Origin: Macrothele yani | Lineage: Eukaryota > Arthropoda > Arachnida > Araneae > Macrothelidae | NCBI GenBank assembly: GCA_039090855.1 | Contig: CM077005.1 | Location: forward strand, 14,237,921 to 14,301,920 | DNA length: 64,000 bases | Direction of reading: 5' to 3' | In this document: piece after piece, positions 20,695 through 29,950 of the stretch | Numbering within the stretch: position 1 is the first letter of the stretch | How the letters are laid out: each line of letters starts with the position of its first letter | Notes under the pieces: model-generated | What the model was told of the DNA's origin: nothing | The model's input: the letters and a program-made list of their open reading frames with translations, nothing else | The model's database searches: none | Made by a program: the position numbers and the translations under genes

Positions 20695-22038
20695 ATGGCT
20701 AACCAACAGAACGGAGAACAGAGCAACGGTGAACAGAATTTTGTTTCGGAAAATTGCATAGTTGATCAACAGAACCAGGAGAACGACCTTCAGGGCACTC
20801 TAGAAGGGGAAGCCGTGTCAGAAAATTGTGTAGTAGCCCCGCAGAACGTACCAATAATGGCGGGAATGTTGGCGTATATCCCCACATTCAGCGGATCGGA
20901 TGAAAATCTGACCGCACGTCAATTTTTCGAAACGTTGGAGAGCACCGCCGAACTGTCAGGATGGAACGACGCCGTTAAAATTTTATCAGCTAAAGCAAAA
21001 TTCAAAGGAGCCGCCAGTCACTTTCTTTCGGAGGCCGTCGATATTAGGAGGGAGACCGAGTACGAACGATTTAAGCAGGCGATAGTACAAAGATTCGACG
21101 CATTGCAACCGGTTACCGTGAGAATGCAGAAATTTACGACTTGCCGACAAAAACCAGGAGAACGGGTGGCCGAGTATGTAGCTCGTCTTAACGGCTTAGC
21201 TTATTCCTACATGGAGACGATGGATTTAGAAAATGAGCAAGTGCGAGGACTGGTAGACAGCACTAAAATGTCGCAGTTTTTGAATGGATTAAACCCCAAA
21301 TTGAGGCGCACGGTTTTATCCTTCGCCCCGGAAAATTTTCAGGCAGCAGTTCAGAGAGCGCTGGCCGAAGAGTCTCACAATCTCTTATTAGACCGGGACG
21401 TTAACGCTTACGATGCACAGCAGGAATCGAGTTCGATCCCAGGGACTTCACAAGGGCAACAGAGCAATTCAACGGACCAGATAGCCGATTTGTGTTCTAT
21501 GATGGCGAAGCAGCTAGCAACTCATGAGATGCAGGTGAACGCTCTGAAAAGTGAGGCAGAAAATTTGAGGGAAAGGCTAAGGAAAGCAGAGAATTCGCAC
21601 CGGACGCACGTAAATCGCATTAGAAATTTCCAGAGCGCTAATTATGAATCTAGGGGAAATTTACCCGACGTAGACATTACTTCGGCCATCTGCTATAACT
21701 GCGGCGATTTTGGCCATATCAAGCGATTTTGTTATCGGAACAATCGGGAAGGAGCAGTTTATACGCAACCATCGCAGCAAGCTCAAAGAGGTTCGTGGGA
21801 CAGGGCACCCAACCCTTCGTACCCGCGACAGCAGAATAACTTCTCCCCTGGCGACCGCCGCGGTAATCAGTATCGCTCCTACAGGAACTACAGCGCCACT
21901 TACCGACAGGACGCTCACGTCCCACAGAATCCAAGGAATTTGGGGAACAGAAGAGAAAACCGCGTTCGTTTTGAAGAGGATGCACCAGGAAGAGATTGCA
22001 ATAGGTATTCCAGGCAAAATTCGCGTCCTTTAAACTAA
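20695..22038 (+). CDS. gag: Gag polyprotein (447 aa)
   Basis: Structural protein that would assemble the particle and bind genomic RNA. The N-terminal 60 residues are Gln/Asn-rich. Residues about 60-230 form a helical capsid region with spaced Trp and Phe as in retrotransposon Gag domains (FSGSDENLTARQFFETLEST, then FLNGLNPKLRR). Residues about 275-310 look like a coiled coil (heptad-like Leu). A single CCHC zinc knuckle, CYNCGDFGHIKRFC, lies at residues 333-346, followed by a basic Arg/Gln/Tyr-rich tail. The ORF is intact. It ends at TAA directly after a T-TTA-AAC heptamer at 22029-22035, which sets up -1 frameshifting into the protease frame. Confidence 0.9.
   Translation: MANQQNGEQSNGEQNFVSENCIVDQQNQENDLQGTLEGEAVSENCVVAPQNVPIMAGMLAYIPTFSGSDENLTARQFFETLESTAELSGWNDAVKILSAKAKFKGAASHFLSEAVDIRRETEYERFKQAIVQRFDALQPVTVRMQKFTTCRQKPGERVAEYVARLNGLAYSYMETMDLENEQVRGLVDSTKMSQFLNGLNPKLRRTVLSFAPENFQAAVQRALAEESHNLLLDRDVNAYDAQQESSSIPGTSQGQQSNSTDQIADLCSMMAKQLATHEMQVNALKSEAENLRERLRKAENSHRTHVNRIRNFQSANYESRGNLPDVDITSAICYNCGDFGHIKRFCYRNNREGAVYTQPSQQAQRGSWDRAPNPSYPRQQNNFSPGDRRGNQYRSYRNYSATYRQDAHVPQNPRNLGNRRENRVRFEEDAPGRDCNRYSRQNSRPLN
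22029..22035 (+). promoter_or_regulatory. -1 ribosomal frameshift site (T TTA AAC)
   Basis: The heptamer is in the correct register of the gag frame (TTA AAC, then TAA stop). The -1 frame is open from this point straight into the protease ORF at 22140. This is a canonical slippery sequence of the X-XXY-YYZ form. A downstream pseudoknot was not modelled. Confidence 0.75.
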
Positions 22039-22628
22039 TTTCGGGTCAAGATAAGGGGACCGCCCTTGGCCGGAATTATAATAAGGTCCGTGGAGTTACT
22101 TTAACAAATTGTTACGTCCGAGGTGATGGAGCACTCCCGTTGGTGAAAGTTAGGATAGGAGATACTCACGCGTTTGCACTCATCGACAGCGGAGCTTGTA
22201 TCTCAATCTTTTGTGCTTCACTATTAAAGGAGATAAAGGGAAAGATTCGTATACGTGACTTAGGATCAGCAGTTTTAGTGAAAGGCATTACTGGAAACAC
22301 TTTACCTACATCTCAGTGCTATGAGATACCGGTAGAAATCGGAGGAGAAACCATTTTACATCCCTATCACGTTACTCAGCGGAAGTTGCATCAAGATTAT
22401 TCTCTAATCTTAGGCTGGGATCTATTGAAGGAGCACGGATACGTATTCGACGCAGGAAAAGGAATTTTGAAACGGGAAAGCAGAGCAAATTTAGCTACGG
22501 CAGAGTACGGTAGAGGAAGGAATAACCGGAAAAGAAATTTTAAAGGAAAGCACGTCAGTCGAAAATTCGAACCCAGGTCTTGTCCGTGCCTTCAGCGGAA
22601 AGGACCAATCCCATTAACTCCGACGTAA
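22038..22628 (+). CDS. pro: Retroviral-type aspartic protease (gag-pro frame)
   Basis: Open from the frameshift site. The catalytic motif ALIDSGACISIF lies about 20 residues into the 22140 ORF. The second conserved patch LILGWDLLKEHGYVFD is about 90 residues on, a normal spacing for a one-domain dimeric protease. It would cut the Gag-Pol precursor. After residue about 115 the chain becomes basic and stops at 22628. The next pol ORF (22580-23815) overlaps by 49 nt in a further -1 frame. No good slippery site is visible in that overlap, so a mutation or assembly indel is likely. Confidence 0.8.
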   Translation: MSGQDKGTALGRNYNKVRGVTLTNCYVRGDGALPLVKVRIGDTHAFALIDSGACISIFCASLLKEIKGKIRIRDLGSAVLVKGITGNTLPTSQCYEIPVEIGGETILHPYHVTQRKLHQDYSLILGWDLLKEHGYVFDAGKGILKRESRANLATAEYGRGRNNRKRNFKGKHVSRKFEPRSCPCLQRKGPIPLTPT

Positions 22629-23815
22629 CCAAGATAGGAAGGACCGTCCATAAGGAGCTCATCAAACCGTATTCGGAAAGGGTTATTCGGATCCGATGTG
22701 GGAAATTTTCGGGATGTCAGGTTAACCAAGTGCTAGTACAGCCGTTAGAAAGATACGCCCAGGGAAAAGTACGCTTGGGTCGTTCAGTAAACACGCTGGA
22801 CAAATCAGGCATCATACCCGTATTGATAGCTAACCTCACAAATCGCCCCATTCACTTCAATAAGAAGACCAGATTAGCGAAAATTCAACCAAGTGTGTAC
22901 GGAAATTTGAAAGAAGCTGCGGCGAAACAAGAGAAGTATGCAGACAGGCACGCTGCTGAAAAGAATCTACATTTAGGTGACAGAGTATTTTTGCACACCC
23001 CTTTTTCACACCCACATTTATCGCGTAAGCTAGCTCGAACTAACTGCGGAGATTGGGAGATAGTTTCGTTCCCCACCCCAGTAAATGTTCAGTTGAGGTC
23101 AGTCGAAAATCCGAACAAATATCAGACCGTGCATAAAAATCGAGTCTTCAAGCGGACTGAACGCCTACCCCAGCTTATAGCAGAGTCACCGGTACAGGAC
23201 AATATAGAGGTACAAGTACCCAGACAATCGCAGGATTTCTCTGACGACGGATCGGAGAGCACACAGGACTACGACTATCTGGATTGGGTCGATTTTCCCA
23301 GAGTAGTCATGCCGCAACCGACAAGCAGTAGAGCAATGCCGCCCGTAAGTCAACCGCCCAACATCGGAGTACCGATAAATTCGCCGCCCGCTACGTCGAG
23401 TTCAGCGCGAAGGGAGACAAGCAGGGAAGTACCTCCGCCCTCGCAACATGTTGAAGAGCCGAGGCGCACACAGGCAATCGCGGAACCAACGGAGGAGACC
23501 ATACCGTCACAAGATTCCTATCAGGAAAGTAGCAGCCGACAAACACAAGAAGCAATGCGCCAAAGGGTTATTAGAGATCCATATCTACTACGTTCGCAGG
23601 ACAGAATTCAGCAAACAGCAGCAATACACCCCACAGCAAATTCACAAGGGCCCAACACTTTGGAAATAGGCCTGAATCGCACGTACCCAAAGGAAATTGT
23701 GGTCAGCGACTCGACCGAAAGACTTGAGCAGCCGGAAGATACTAGCTTTGTAAATAGAATGTTGAAAAGTCTCAGTCAACCCAGTAATCCAGAGGGAACC
23801 TCTGGTTCGATTTAG
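22580..23815 (+). pseudogene. pol: Internally deleted pol: pre-RT region joined in frame to integrase C-terminus
   Basis: Residues about 1-105 resemble the linker between protease and RT (IIPVLIANLTNRPIHFNKKT). At about nt 22895-22905 the text changes abruptly to the end of an integrase: KEAAAKQEKYADRHAAEKN, GDRVFLHTP and a basic VHKNRVFKR. A Pro/Gln/Ser-rich tail of roughly 200 residues follows. No YxDD catalytic block, RNase H or HHCC/DDE integrase core is present. The junction is in frame, leaving a 411-codon ORF. A typical Gypsy pol would need about 900 more residues here. Function as a polymerase is impossible; the fused protein might be a passive Gag-Pol tail. Confidence 0.8.
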
Positions 23816-25539
23816 CCGACCGCTATTTGTCGCAGCGCATTCAAGAAAACCTAAGCGCAGGGACACCAGAAGGAGCACCCGTCAATAATCTTTATCCACA
23901 GTGGAGGAAAATCGTGGCGAAACCTCAGGAATCATTGGTTTAAGCCGAGGAAGTAGGAAGAACGCTGGGCGAAGAAAAAAAAATTTGTGTGTGTTGTGAA
24001 AAAAAAAAAGAAAAAAAAAAGGAAACAGCGATGCGCAATAAGAGGGAAGATCCCTGAATTTTCACGGTAAACGTTTAGCAGAAAATAAATTTGATAGGTG
24101 AAAAAAAAGAAGAAAAAAAAACAATTTTGCGATCTGATCAGTAATCGAAAATAATTCGTAAAAAAAGAGTCTAGCTAGAAAATGGTGTATAAACATGGAA
24201 GAATATGCAGGAAGTAATTAATAATATTCATAGCAGGACCGCAGCCTAGTACGTGCATCGCAATCTTTCCAGTTTTGAGTTCACGAAACACGAAAAAAAA
24301 AAAAAAAAATTGCTACGATAAGGGGAAAATTAATATTAAAGTAAGGAAAATACATTACGTAAGTAAAAAGAGAAAGAATGGGTCAGGAATTAAGCACCCA
24401 GCAAAAAAAAAAACCTGTGGAGGAAGCAATGTTTTTATTTCAGAGGAAAGACTGAACGGTAGCAATCATTCCTTTTACAAAAAAAAAAAAAAAATTTTGT
24501 TCGAAGAGAAGAAAAAAAAAAGAGAAAAAATAATAATTTTCCGCTCAAATTTTATTAATGATAGGCAGTAGGAGGATAAGCGAAGGTAATCGTAGGCAGA
24601 ATGACGTCGCTCATGCACGGGGCTTGCAAGAGTAGAGGAACGGACGGACCGTGTTTCCAGTTTGAGAAACCCCGTACTCAAACTGGCTGGCAAGGAGCAA
24701 AAGGAAGAATGGGAAGACGCCATCTTGGGCCGCCATCTTGAAGCAAGAATGCAAAGAAGGAAAATTTATCGGTAAAAGAACGGGAACGCTCAGTAAAATA
24801 ATTTGTACAGCAAAGGCCGAGCATTTCAAAGGATGGAAACTATAAACGGGAGCACAGCACGACGAAAAAAAAATATTTTTTTTTTCTCTCAAAACTTTCT
24901 GTAGCAGAAGCATAGGCCGGAGTAATATATCACTAGAAAAAAAAACGTAAGCACCTTCTGCGGAGAAATAGCCGTGCGGAAACACCGACGGAATGCAATG
25001 AGATTAACAGCGTATCGGATAATGCAGTGGTTCAAAATTAGTATCCATGGCAGGTATTCAAAGCAATTAAAATACGCGAACCTGAAGCAAAACATGGTAT
25101 AAGAAAGTAGCAACAAACATGATCGACGCGTAGCCTAAACGTCACCTAACATAGCCTAACCATAACCTATCGAAATGACAGTAAAAAGCACTTACCTTGA
25201 AGTGAAATATCCAAAGGTACTATATTTTTTTTTGTTTTGTTTTGTGGATAGTAGGAAAATTCAGTTTTAATTGATAAGGAAGGCAAGTATAACGGAAGGA
25301 AAAGTATAGAAATGAAATCGAGGTAGAAATGCACTAGGTACATCGTGAGGTTAGAGGTTGAGTAAAGCAGAAGAGGAAATGTGAATGACAAATTCACCAG
25401 GCCCAGCTCCCCATCCTCTACCACCGCAGCACACGAGGAGCAGTTGCAGATTCTCCCAAACCACAACTGGCGTCGAGCATGCGAAAAATGCGACGAGGTG
25501 AGATGAGGATTAATACGTGCAGACATGGTGCAACGATAC

Positions 25540-25574
<35 letters not shown>

Positions 25575-26727
25575 ATAAAGCAGAAGAGGAAATTTGAATG
25601 ACAAGTTCACCAGACCAAAAGAAGCGTGTTGTTTCAATGAAATCCGTCAGCGAACTGAGCACTGACCTGCAGAAATTAGAGGGGTAGTTTTAGCCCCAGG
25701 TAACAGAATACTAAGTGGATGCTTCTACATAGGCTAAACAAGAAGCCTCCGATGTAAGCAAAACATGCAAGAGGCTACGCTATTGTGCGCTCACTTACAC
25801 CCACAGGCATCATCAGCGCAGGTGTTTCAGATTTCGAGCCGTGAGAGACGGTCAACACAGGAACGACCCAAAATTTTTGGAGCGACGAATTTGCAGGGGT
25901 GACATCGCCCAAAGGGGACCCTCGCAAGCATTTTCGAGGAAATCCCCTATTTTCCGAAATCATCGGCGTTCCTTAAATGGTCGCCGCACACCTGCGAATA
26001 CACGAGAAAAGCATCTGGTCGTGAAATCAGAAATAGCCAGGAATGAGAATACAATGGTAATACGCGAGAAAAAAAGAGAGAGAAGAAAAAAAAAGAGTAA
26101 AGCACTAAAGATAAAATGGCAAGAAATAGTTCAGCAAAGAACTAACGATTAAGTTAAACAACGTAAAAGGGAAATAAGCGACTATACGCGGGGTAATATC
26201 TGGTAGACAATACGACAAACACGAAAAGGGAAATTAATAATTTTTCTTTTAGAAGTAGTAGACGCACCAGCGAATGGAAATAATAGCTGCAGAAGAGATA
26301 AATGGGAAGTAAACAACCGTTATTTAATTATAATTTAGTAAGCTTAAGAAACACGAGTGATGAGATTTTTATTTTTGTTGTTTTGTTGGAGAAAACCTAC
26401 AAGTAGGAAGAAAAAAAATACAATTAGAGAAAAGGGAAGCCTGGGATGGAATGCGCTTCGGAATTTCGAAAAATATATATGTATATATAAATAAATATGC
26501 ACATAAAAACCCCTCACTTCTCGTAGGTCAGAGTGAAACGAGCTTTTCGAAGGAAATATTACTAGTTCTTAATGTAAAGCGTATATAATGCATGTGCAAG
26601 AGAAATACCGAGGTGATAAGGAGTGATTTCATGTGTATGTTTGTTTTGAGATAATTATGGCCGACAAGTGTTGACAGAACCATTACCACTTTTAGGGTAT
26701 TTGAAGAGAGTGACATTCGTCAATAAA
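23816..26727 (+). other. A-rich non-coding internal region between pol and env
   Basis: No recognisable protein. Many A runs (for example 24000-24020, 24291-24309, 24480-24495) and an A31 run at 25541-25571. A roughly 40-nt segment starting GCAGAAGAGGAAAT occurs at 25367 and again at 25579. Lysine-rich or Phe-rich ORFs here are artefacts of the A/T runs. It may hold the env splice acceptor. Confidence 0.6.
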
Positions 26728-26823
26728 ATGGACAAGATGAACGTGATTGCGTTCGCCGTGGTAATCTGGACAGTTAGCGGAGTAGCTGCTAATCACGAAC
26801 TTTGTCATTTCAAGGGGAGATAA
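26728..26823 (+). pseudogene. env: Envelope signal peptide exon/frame, cut off by a frame change
   Basis: ATG at 26728 opens a 31-codon frame with a typical signal peptide: short basic start, then a hydrophobic core (VIAFAVVIWTVSGVAA), then a polar region with Cys. It ends at TAA 26821-26823. The G4 run at 26814-26817 is where the frame is lost; the ORF that continues the ectodomain (26858 onward) is one frame away. It targets the envelope to the secretory pathway. Confidence 0.7.
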
Positions 26824-26857
26824 ATATCAGTGCACTGTAGCATCTCGTGCCGAACTT

Positions 26858-28240
26858 TTGAAACTAGGAATGCCGCGGAGTGCTTGTCATGCACATTCAT
26901 GCGACGAGTGCGTGAAAGCCTGGAGGACATTCATTACGCACAACCATGAGCTTATCGAACCGAGAAATTTCTTCGTTCAGCAGGAACCGAACCCACAAGG
27001 AGCCCTTTCATTAATGGAGTGCACAAGAGACGGTTTACACTGTGCCTGCACAGCCGATGCACCGTGCAGTGGAACGAGCGAATATTGTGCACTGGCGAGC
27101 TGTGTGAATAAATCCGTCACTACGTGCAACTGCCGCCTGACGCCAGCAGTATCTACACTGATACATGAAGCGGAAGGACTACGGATTTCGAACCCAGCGC
27201 TGATCTCTTTCACAGAGTGCGTTGGAAAACCGCGCACTAATATTTTACCTCGGCGCCGTCACCAGAGACATTTGCTGTCTGACGAAGAGGCAGTATTTCA
27301 AAGGGAAAATATCAAAGTATCATACAACGACCCAATCATCACCAGCTCACTTCCAGGAACCCTGGTGATTCGAGTTCGAGGTATGGAGCGGGTTATCACT
27401 TTAAGGAACGCTCCGTATCAGACATCATTGCCACCGGAACTACTAGAGCTTTCTGCGGAACTAACTTTGATTTTCGTTACCACGGATGGAAAAACCCTAA
27501 GGGGTGCTTTGCAAATCGTAGGTAGAACAACGTGTAGACCCCTACAGTGCATACTGTGTCGTGAGATGCTACGACAGCTAAAGTGTTTACCCCACGCAGT
27601 CACTTATGTAGTGTATATTGTGCTAGTTTTAATTTCAGCGGTAACCTTTCTATATGCCAGGAAAGTAGTAATTAGCATCTGGAAGCTGTTGTGTGGAGTC
27701 GGAATAATTCTTTGGAAGTCATATAGATTCCTCAGAGGAACAACGTTTGTGGCAGTAAAGACAGGAGCCCTAACAGGAAATGTTTTACGTAACGGAGTAA
27801 ATCAGATGCACGAATATTTGGAGAGGCAAGTTGCCCGTCCAGCGGCGCAACCGCCTTTACACGGACTGGTACTTTTGAGCTTATTTCTGTTGGTAAACGG
27901 AACTTCCGCGGAATGTAACGCACATTCGATTGTTGCATCAAAGGTGAAGGAGTGCACGGACTCAGAGGTAGAGCACAACTGCCGTCTAACTACTAATGCG
28001 CAGGTAACCCTAATGAATTTGGGGCATGAACAATGCATATGGTTTACGGACCAGGAAAATGACCATACACTTTTTTCCTTGAAAGTAACCTACCAGCAGG
28101 CAAACTGTATCTGGCACACGACGAGAGACTATTTTACGCACGTGACTACAATGCGTTATCTCAGCCAATTGGTTTGTGCAAATCACGAGACTTGCAATTG
28201 GGGAAAGGATGTGTGCGATCAAAACAATTTGACGCACTGA
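26858..28240 (+). pseudogene. env: Envelope glycoprotein, N-terminal part (Gn-like and start of Gc-like)
   Basis: Reading is open upstream of the first in-frame ATG (26870), so this ORF continues from the signal-peptide region. It contains a Cys-rich ectodomain (residues 9-125). A basic cleavage-like RRRHQR sits at about 132-137. A membrane segment occupies about 247-268 (VVYIVLVLISAVTFLY). A second hydrophobic, signal-like segment at about 334-350 (LVLLSLFLLVNGTSA) is followed by a new Cys-rich domain. This is the layout of bunyavirus Gn-Gc polyproteins, in which the second signal starts Gc. It ends prematurely at 28240, where the frame is lost. Confidence 0.7.
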
Positions 28241-29310
28241 CAAAACAATCGCTAGACTGGCCCGGCATCACAGGCTGTCAGCCGTCCGACAGTGGGTCCA
28301 CGTCATGCTGGATCATTGACTCGCAACATTGCCATTTCTTTCGAATATGGCTGGAAGCAGATTTCCTGCGAGCATACGACGTACGCAGAATAGTATCGAT
28401 GCAGTGTAGTTATCAGCTACTAATTCAACAGCACAACAACGACACCGTAGAGACTCTGACGGTTAAGAACCAAGCCACGACCTCTACGGGCATCACAGTG
28501 CAAGTAGTCGGATCACTGGACCAGCCTACACAAATCGTGAACACCCATCTGATCTCTCGAGTGGGAAACCCTCAAGAGAGTTATATTGAAAGGGCAAGCT
28601 TACCTTCACGACCGATGAAAGGACATATCGGCGATACGCAGAGCAACGAATCGATGTCGAAAAATTTTATCTTCGACGAAAGCATGTTTTCTTGTAGCTA
28701 TTATGAGGACTCTATGAAATGCCACCGACAACAGTCGTATTTACTGAGTATGATAGAACAAAAAAAGAGCGCCTTACCAATGGCATCAGCATGGCATCAA
28801 CTGAAGGTTGACGGAAATGGCCAACTTGTTTCGGAACTGTTACACTCAGCCCCTATAGTGGTAAATCTTCAATTCCAGAAGTACAAGTACTCGATCGAAA
28901 CCAGAACTGTCTGCCCAAAATTCACGGAGGCAGAAATCAAGGTAACAGGCTGTTTTGCATGCGAGCCCTTGGCTACGGTAGAGATCGAAGCTTTCTCATC
29001 GTGCGCAGCCGGGATTGTGGACGTTCACTTCGAAAAACTCACGGTGCACTCTCGTTCGGTAAAACTACAGACGGAAAGACGAACGATCAAGATAAATCTA
29101 AAGACGGACGCTAAGTGCCACAGCGAAAAACTCTGCTTAAAGGCCCGAACCGTTACCGCTTGTACCACTTTAGACTTTTGCTTAGAACAACCTTCAGTTC
29201 AGCTGACTTATCCTAATATCTCCAGCGCATACTGGCAACCAGCAGGCCCACCCGAATGGAGCAGTGGGCTACTGTTCAACGCCTTCGGCACTTCCCTGTT
29301 CGGAGCTTAA
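28174..29310 (+). pseudogene. env: Envelope glycoprotein, C-terminal part (phlebovirus Gc-like)
   Basis: The ORF overlaps the preceding one by 67 nt in a different frame; real coding in this frame probably starts near 28205-28240. It is rich in Cys pairs. A GCFACEP patch (nt 28948-28968) is reminiscent of the C-terminal part of phlebovirus-type Gc, a class II fusion protein. The product is predicted to lie outside the membrane. It stops at 29308-29310, just before its membrane anchor, which is found one frame away. The assignment to the phlebovirus-like group is by pattern only and needs a profile search. Confidence 0.6.
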
Positions 29311-29389
29311 AATAATCGCAGCCGGAGCCGCTGCGGTAATAATAATTTTGTTTATCGCTTCGTCGGTCATCACTTGCTGCAGGCGGTAA
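29306..29389 (+). pseudogene. env: Envelope transmembrane anchor in a shifted frame
   Basis: A 27-codon stretch in the frame next to the Gc-like ORF encodes a strongly hydrophobic helix (AAVIIILFIASSVIT) followed by Cys-Cys and two Arg before TAA at 29387-29389. This is the expected short-tailed anchor of the envelope. A single-base change near 29300-29308 separates it from the ectodomain ORF. Confidence 0.65.
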
Positions 29390-29417
29390 ATGTTACCGGG
29401 AACTATTCCTCGGCGTA

Positions 29418-29702
29418 ATGGTACGGCACCCTTATGAACTGAACGTGGAGATGGTGTTAGCCTACATCACTCCCGTCTGGGAGGCTGATCTCCAAAGGAA
29501 CTCTGAGAAACTAGCTGAGTGCTTAAGAGATGGGAACGCCCAAAACCGAAACCATATCGCCCAACGGAGGCGCGTACCCGAGCAAATATTGTGTGTCGCC
29601 GAGAAGACGGCGGCTGAAGAAATCTGTCACTATCGGAAAGAATTCATATATATATATATATATATATACAGTGCATATGTTATCTGTCAATGTCAAACTT
29701 AG
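29418..29702 (+). CDS. Small ORF downstream of env, unknown
   Basis: 94 codons beginning MVRHPYELNVEMV; no membrane segment, no known motif. The last part runs through a (TA)n microsatellite (29646-29670), so the end is unreliable. It may be a 3' accessory ORF of the retroelement or chance. Confidence 0.3.
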   Translation: MVRHPYELNVEMVLAYITPVWEADLQRNSEKLAECLRDGNAQNRNHIAQRRRVPEQILCVAEKTAAEEICHYRKEFIYIYIYIYSAYVICQCQT

Positions 29703-29933
29703 AATTAGATTCGGTGGAGGAATTTAATATTTATTGAACATTGTTATAATAATCTTACTCGTAGTTTTATGCTTATTGTATGTGCTTATAATTACATTAT
29801 GTATCATATATGCGCATAAGTTTTCGCAAATGATTGTAATTCATCGCATGTTGAAATGAGCGAAACGAGCAGCCTTGCAAGAGAGGAAGGAATCCACAGC
29901 ACCTAACTTTGGGGGACAAAGCTCTTCAACCCT

Positions 29934-29950
29934 ATGGGAGAGGGAGATAA
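29934..29950 (+). promoter_or_regulatory. Polypurine tract
   Basis: ATGGGAGAGGGAGATAA directly precedes the 3' LTR start TGTTAC, as required for plus-strand priming. Confidence 0.75.

Noticed and set aside
24275..24571. Lys-rich 98-codon ORF
   Set aside because: It is a product of A runs within the retroelement's non-coding region.
25167..25637. 156-codon minus-strand ORF
   Set aside because: Its hydrophobic Phe stretch is the complement of the A31 run; no domain elsewhere.
29418..29702. Accessory gene downstream of env as a firm call
   Set aside because: It is kept only as a low-confidence ORF because its end is in a (TA)n tract and nothing in it is recognisable.
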